Translations under genes and position numbers: made by a program
DNA from: Cryptomeria japonica
Taxonomy: Eukaryota > Streptophyta > Pinopsida > Cupressales > Cupressaceae
Assembly (NCBI RefSeq): GCF_030272615.1
Contig: NC_081406.1
Location: forward strand, 474,843,400 to 474,907,399
DNA: 64,000 nucleotides
Reading direction: 5' to 3'
Shown: one piece after another, positions 60,580 to 64,000 of the stretch
Numbering within the stretch: position 1 is the first letter of the stretch
Layout: each line of letters begins with the position of its first letter
The notes under the pieces: model-generated
Database searches by the model: none
What the model was told of the DNA's origin: nothing
What the model saw: only the letters and a program-made list of their open reading frames with translations

Positions 60580-63558
60580 ATGCATTCATTTCATAGATGT
60601 GATAATGGGTTAGCTTCCCTTGTTTCAATTTTTACTTCTCCTAAAGAAACTTCCCCCATCTATAACAACATTTTAGTGCCTAAAAGAGTTGCTACCAATC
60701 CCTTTGAGACTCTCCCATGCTCTAAGGATGAAGACTTTAAGAGTGATCTTAGCAATTCTCCTAAAATGTGCCCTTCCTATTTAGCTATCCTAGAGGAAGA
60801 GAATGATATCATAAACACCTTTCTTAATGTTACTTCACCTTCCCTACATGATGCCTCTCTAAGTGAAAAGGTATTGATGGACATTGACTTATTTTCCCCT
60901 AAAGTTGGTCCTTTCAATGGGGGCATGTTGGTGCAACAAGAGGTTATGAACACTTCTTTCAAAGATCTCCTTCCTAAGCATGAATCTTTGGAGAAATATG
61001 TTCATGTTCCTCCTAAAAAACACTCCCTTCATGAGGATCCTTTTGTGCAAGAAGATGACATTATCCCTACATTTCCTAGTGATGGCATTTCCTTTTCCAA
61101 CAAAATTCTCACTAGAGATGATGAATTAATGATAAATGTTTACCCTTCTCCTAAAGTTTGTCTTACCCATAAGTATCCCTTAGAGAAAGAAGATGAAATA
61201 ATAAGCAATTTTCTTAATTCTCTCTCCCCTAAAGATCATATTGAACATATTTTGAGGAAAGAGGATGAGTTTAACACATCTATTGATGCTCTCCCTCCTA
61301 AGGATGAGGAATTAATAAACAATGTTATCTCCTCTCCCGAAATTGACAATACTTCAAACATTCCTTTCAACAACTTCACTATTTGGGATGAACCATTAGA
61401 AGAAGGTGTTGATTATTCTCTTCCCCATGAGAGCACCCTAGCCAAAGGGGATGAAATCAAGATTGAAAACTCCCTTGATAGTTTCTCACCTTCCTTGAAT
61501 CTCAATTATTCTCCCTCTAAAAATAAAGCATCTCCCTCTCCTCAACTTGGTTCTACTCATAAGGATACCCTAGTTCAAAGCAAGATGGTTAACATCTCTT
61601 TCAAAGATCTCCCTCTCAAGAGTGAGACTTTAGAGAGTAATGTTGATCCTTCTCCTAGAGAGTTTATTCCCCATGTAAATCCTTTGATGATAGAGGATGA
61701 TATGACCTTTCCTAGTATTACTCTTCCTACTAGAATATCAATGCCTACCCCTTGTCTCTCTCCTAAAATTGATTTAATCCGTGATAAGATTTTAGTGCAA
61801 GAGAAGACTATCAATAATTCTTCCAACACTTTTGTTCATTCCTCTAAACCATCCTCAATCAATTTGATACATGTGAATGAAACACCTAACAAACCTCTCT
61901 TCACTGTCCAAGGTGCTTGTCCTTCTCAAAATTCTCAACCTTTAAATAAGCCTATCTTAGTGGTTCAAGGTGGTTATGCTAATGATTCTTTTTGCACTCC
62001 TAAGAAACCTATTATTACTGTGCAAGGAGGTTATTCTACTAAGAGCCCTTATGAGTATGCTAAGCAACTGACTAGAGAGAGTTATAATGCGGTTGCTCAT
62101 ACCTATAACACAAGAAACAATAGGCAACCTAATCCTCCTCCAGTTATCCCAACTTCACTTCCTCCTTCCCAACCTATTCTTCCTCAAGCTCCTCGTATTT
62201 CACAAGTTCTTGGTAAGGAATATGATCTCATAGAACAACTTAAAGCTACCCCTGCTAAGATATCCCTTTGGGATTTGATCCAAACTTCTTCCGCTCATCA
62301 TGGAATGTTACAAGATGCCTTGAAAGATTTGAATGTTCCTCCACCTAATACATCTAGTAATATAGTGTCTTTGGTTAACTCTGTGATGAATCCTAAAGCT
62401 CAAATTGTGTTTACTCAAGATGAGTTGCCTACTAGCGAAATTCAACATCAATATGATCCCTTGATGATTGTGGTTATCATAAATGACACTGCTATAAGAC
62501 GAACACTGGTAGATAATGGTTCTGGCCTTAATGTGTGTAGCATTAATCTATTGCATAAGATGAATGTGGATACATCCCTTATTGAGCCTGACTCTCGTCC
62601 CATTCGAGGCTTTGATAATGTGGCTAAGTCTTCATTAGGTATTATCACCTTACCCATCACAGTGGGACCTGTTACTTTGCCTACTCCTATCCATGTTATG
62701 TCGGGAAATCTAACATACAACTTGTTATTAGGGAGACCTTGGATTCACAGTATGCAAGCTGTCCCCTCTACATTGCATAGACAAGTTAAATTTGTTTATA
62801 ATAATAAGACATATACTTTGATAGGTGATACTAATTTTCAAGCTTGTTTGCAAACATCTACTTCCAAAGGGAGTTCTTCTAAGCCTTCCTCTTCTAGTGA
62901 TGACTCGTTAAACAAGATACCTATGGATGAATCATCACCCTCTGATAATCAAAATTCTGAAGTTCTTGAAGAAGATTCTTCTCAACTTGAATCTACACAT
63001 GAAAAGGTTTTTGATCCTGAGAAGGTTCTCGCAGAAGACGATTGGGGATCTCTTGATTTTAATCCCACCTTTGTAGGTGAGTATAGGGTTCCTCCTAGAG
63101 AGCTTAAAGTTAAAAAGAAGGAAGAAACTAGAGATCAATCAGTCTTACCTGAACCTATGAGCAATGATTTTGTGGCCGCTTCTCAAACTTCTTCTCCTCA
63201 CACCTCTAATTCTGGAGAATTTGATTCTTTGTCTTATGAAAAACCACCTTCTCTTTCTGAAATGGCTAATCTTTATGGTCGTGGTTTTCACATTTTAGCT
63301 AAGAGTGGCTATAGTGGAAATGGTTGTGGCGCAAATGAACAAGGAATTAAAGTTCCTTTAGAACATAACATGCATGAATATTCATTTGGACTTGGATATG
63401 ATCTTTCTAAGCCCACCAAAGCATCTAAAAGACCATCTCTCAATGTAAATGCTATATTTAGTAGTGATGATGATCTCACTTCAACTAAATCATCTTCTAC
63501 TTCTATCAACTCTCATTCCCCTCATAAGGAAATCTTGGCGATGAACAAATCTCTTTAG
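60580..63558 (+). CDS. Tat-like Ty3/Gypsy polyprotein segment: repeat-rich N-terminus, aspartic protease, G-patch
   Basis: This is the only long uninterrupted retroelement frame in the window (about 992 codons from ATG 60580; the GTG at 60577 is not the start). Residues 1-430 repeat an acidic pattern with (S)P(K/S)xx, KEDE and FKDLLP/LPLK elements. About 437-485 has three copies of KPxxxVQGGY. LIEQLKATPAKISLWDLIQT (about 548) is the segment that precedes the protease in Tat/Ogre-type elements. The retropepsin (about 625-740) has LVDNGSGLNVCS where D-S/T-G is usual (Asn for Ser), and LLLGRPWIHSMQAVPSTLHR. A G-patch-like segment (about 895-935: GRGFHILAKSGYSGNGCG, FGLGYD) follows. No capsid domain, zinc knuckle or RT is present before TAG 63556-63558. 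It would process or bind element RNA; the missing RT may be past the stop or outside the window. Confidence 0.7.
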   Translation: MHSFHRCDNGLASLVSIFTSPKETSPIYNNILVPKRVATNPFETLPCSKDEDFKSDLSNSPKMCPSYLAILEEENDIINTFLNVTSPSLHDASLSEKVLMDIDLFSPKVGPFNGGMLVQQEVMNTSFKDLLPKHESLEKYVHVPPKKHSLHEDPFVQEDDIIPTFPSDGISFSNKILTRDDELMINVYPSPKVCLTHKYPLEKEDEIISNFLNSLSPKDHIEHILRKEDEFNTSIDALPPKDEELINNVISSPEIDNTSNIPFNNFTIWDEPLEEGVDYSLPHESTLAKGDEIKIENSLDSFSPSLNLNYSPSKNKASPSPQLGSTHKDTLVQSKMVNISFKDLPLKSETLESNVDPSPREFIPHVNPLMIEDDMTFPSITLPTRISMPTPCLSPKIDLIRDKILVQEKTINNSSNTFVHSSKPSSINLIHVNETPNKPLFTVQGACPSQNSQPLNKPILVVQGGYANDSFCTPKKPIITVQGGYSTKSPYEYAKQLTRESYNAVAHTYNTRNNRQPNPPPVIPTSLPPSQPILPQAPRISQVLGKEYDLIEQLKATPAKISLWDLIQTSSAHHGMLQDALKDLNVPPPNTSSNIVSLVNSVMNPKAQIVFTQDELPTSEIQHQYDPLMIVVIINDTAIRRTLVDNGSGLNVCSINLLHKMNVDTSLIEPDSRPIRGFDNVAKSSLGIITLPITVGPVTLPTPIHVMSGNLTYNLLLGRPWIHSMQAVPSTLHRQVKFVYNNKTYTLIGDTNFQACLQTSTSKGSSSKPSSSSDDSLNKIPMDESSPSDNQNSEVLEEDSSQLESTHEKVFDPEKVLAEDDWGSLDFNPTFVGEYRVPPRELKVKKKEETRDQSVLPEPMSNDFVAASQTSSPHTSNSGEFDSLSYEKPPSLSEMANLYGRGFHILAKSGYSGNGCGANEQGIKVPLEHNMHEYSFGLGYDLSKPTKASKRPSLNVNAIFSSDDDLTSTKSSSTSINSHSPHKEILAMNKSL

Positions 63559-64000
63559 GACTCCCCTCAAATTTCTAAATCCACTTATGAATCTTTATCT
63601 CCTATTCATCATAAAGTCCTTTCCTCCAAGGATAAGGCTCTAATAAATTACACTCATCCTTCTTCTAAGATTTCTTGTGACTTTTCTTCTTCAATTTTTA
63701 TCACTTTATACATGTTTTTGATCTCACTTATAGTTGAGCATTTAGCATGTCATATTCAAATACCTCATTTAGTCTATCATGTCTTTAAATAACATTAATG
63801 GCTATTATGTTGCTCTTCATTATGTGACATTGGTAGCTCATTTACTGGGGGCTCATTGTCATTCATGATGGTACAATCTCAAGTGCAATCATATTTTTGA
63901 AGCAACATAATAGCCTAATTTTTTTATGTTATCTCTTGTGGAAATATTGATCATCTTTTCTTTAGAATCCTCTTTTCCTAGATATGGGAGAAGATGTGTA
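63559..64000 (+). other. Start of the region after the Gypsy ORF
   Basis: After the TAG the same frame continues readably (SPQISKSTYESLSPIHHKVL, KDKALINYTHPSSK) to about 63,690 before degenerating, so the original protein was probably longer. There is no RT in the remaining bases. Confidence 0.5.

Overview
The window looks like intergenic DNA from a large, repeat-rich seed-plant genome. A gymnosperm is my best guess, from the mix of old Copia, Tat-like Gypsy, LINE and intron-rich CACTA elements in A+T-rich DNA with long retroelement spacing; that is inference. I see no intact single-copy host gene, no rRNA or tRNA gene and no CRISPR array. Nearly everything recognisable is a transposable element or its decayed coding remains, often nested.

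Left part. 1-3.28 kb is A+T-rich noncoding DNA. 3.28-7.28 kb is a badly decayed Ty1/Copia gag-pol (+), ending in a polypurine tract and the start of a 3' LTR at 7295. 10.18-14.54 kb is a nine-exon CACTA (En/Spm) transposase gene (TnpD/Transposase_21 type) whose splice sites and phases still match. It is followed on the same strand by a multi-exon region, 15.1-19.03 kb, whose first large exon encodes a SET methyltransferase-like domain and whose later exons look like Transposase_24 (TnpA-like). A typical CACTA right end with subterminal repeats lies at 22.8-23.09 kb.

Middle part. 23.14-25.12 kb (+) is a multi-exon decayed gene with CxxC motifs, followed by a small duplicated coding remnant (25.58-26.20 kb). 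Facing it (-, 29.62-26.70 kb) is a DDE-transposase-like gene of a superfamily I cannot name. 30,347-38,334 is a complete LTR element (-) with 1.14 kb LTRs, target duplication AGAGA, an initiator-Met-type primer site, a coiled-coil protein with five CCHC knuckles, and a second ORF of about 1000 codons, but no reverse transcriptase, integrase or RNase H. It landed in a GA microsatellite.

Right-middle part. A LINE (-, about 53.35 to 39.3 kb; ORF1, then endonuclease-RT ORF2) is split inside ORF2 by a 9.35 kb insertion with TTGTT on both sides. The insertion is a tandem retrotransposon: LTR-internal-LTR-internal-LTR, with internal regions made of degenerate short repeats and no credible protein. 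53.6-56.4 kb is noncoding.

Right part. 56.7-57.9 kb has a decayed coiled-coil gag-like frame. 58.5-64.0 kb is the 5' part of a Tat-like Ty3/Gypsy element (+): LTR, possible primer site and a long open ORF (60,580-63,558) with a repeat-rich N-terminus, an aspartic protease and a G-patch. It runs off the window.

The most unusual items are the SET domain beside CACTA genes, the pol-less five-knuckle LTR element, the three-LTR tandem array, and the convergent gene pair at 23-30 kb.
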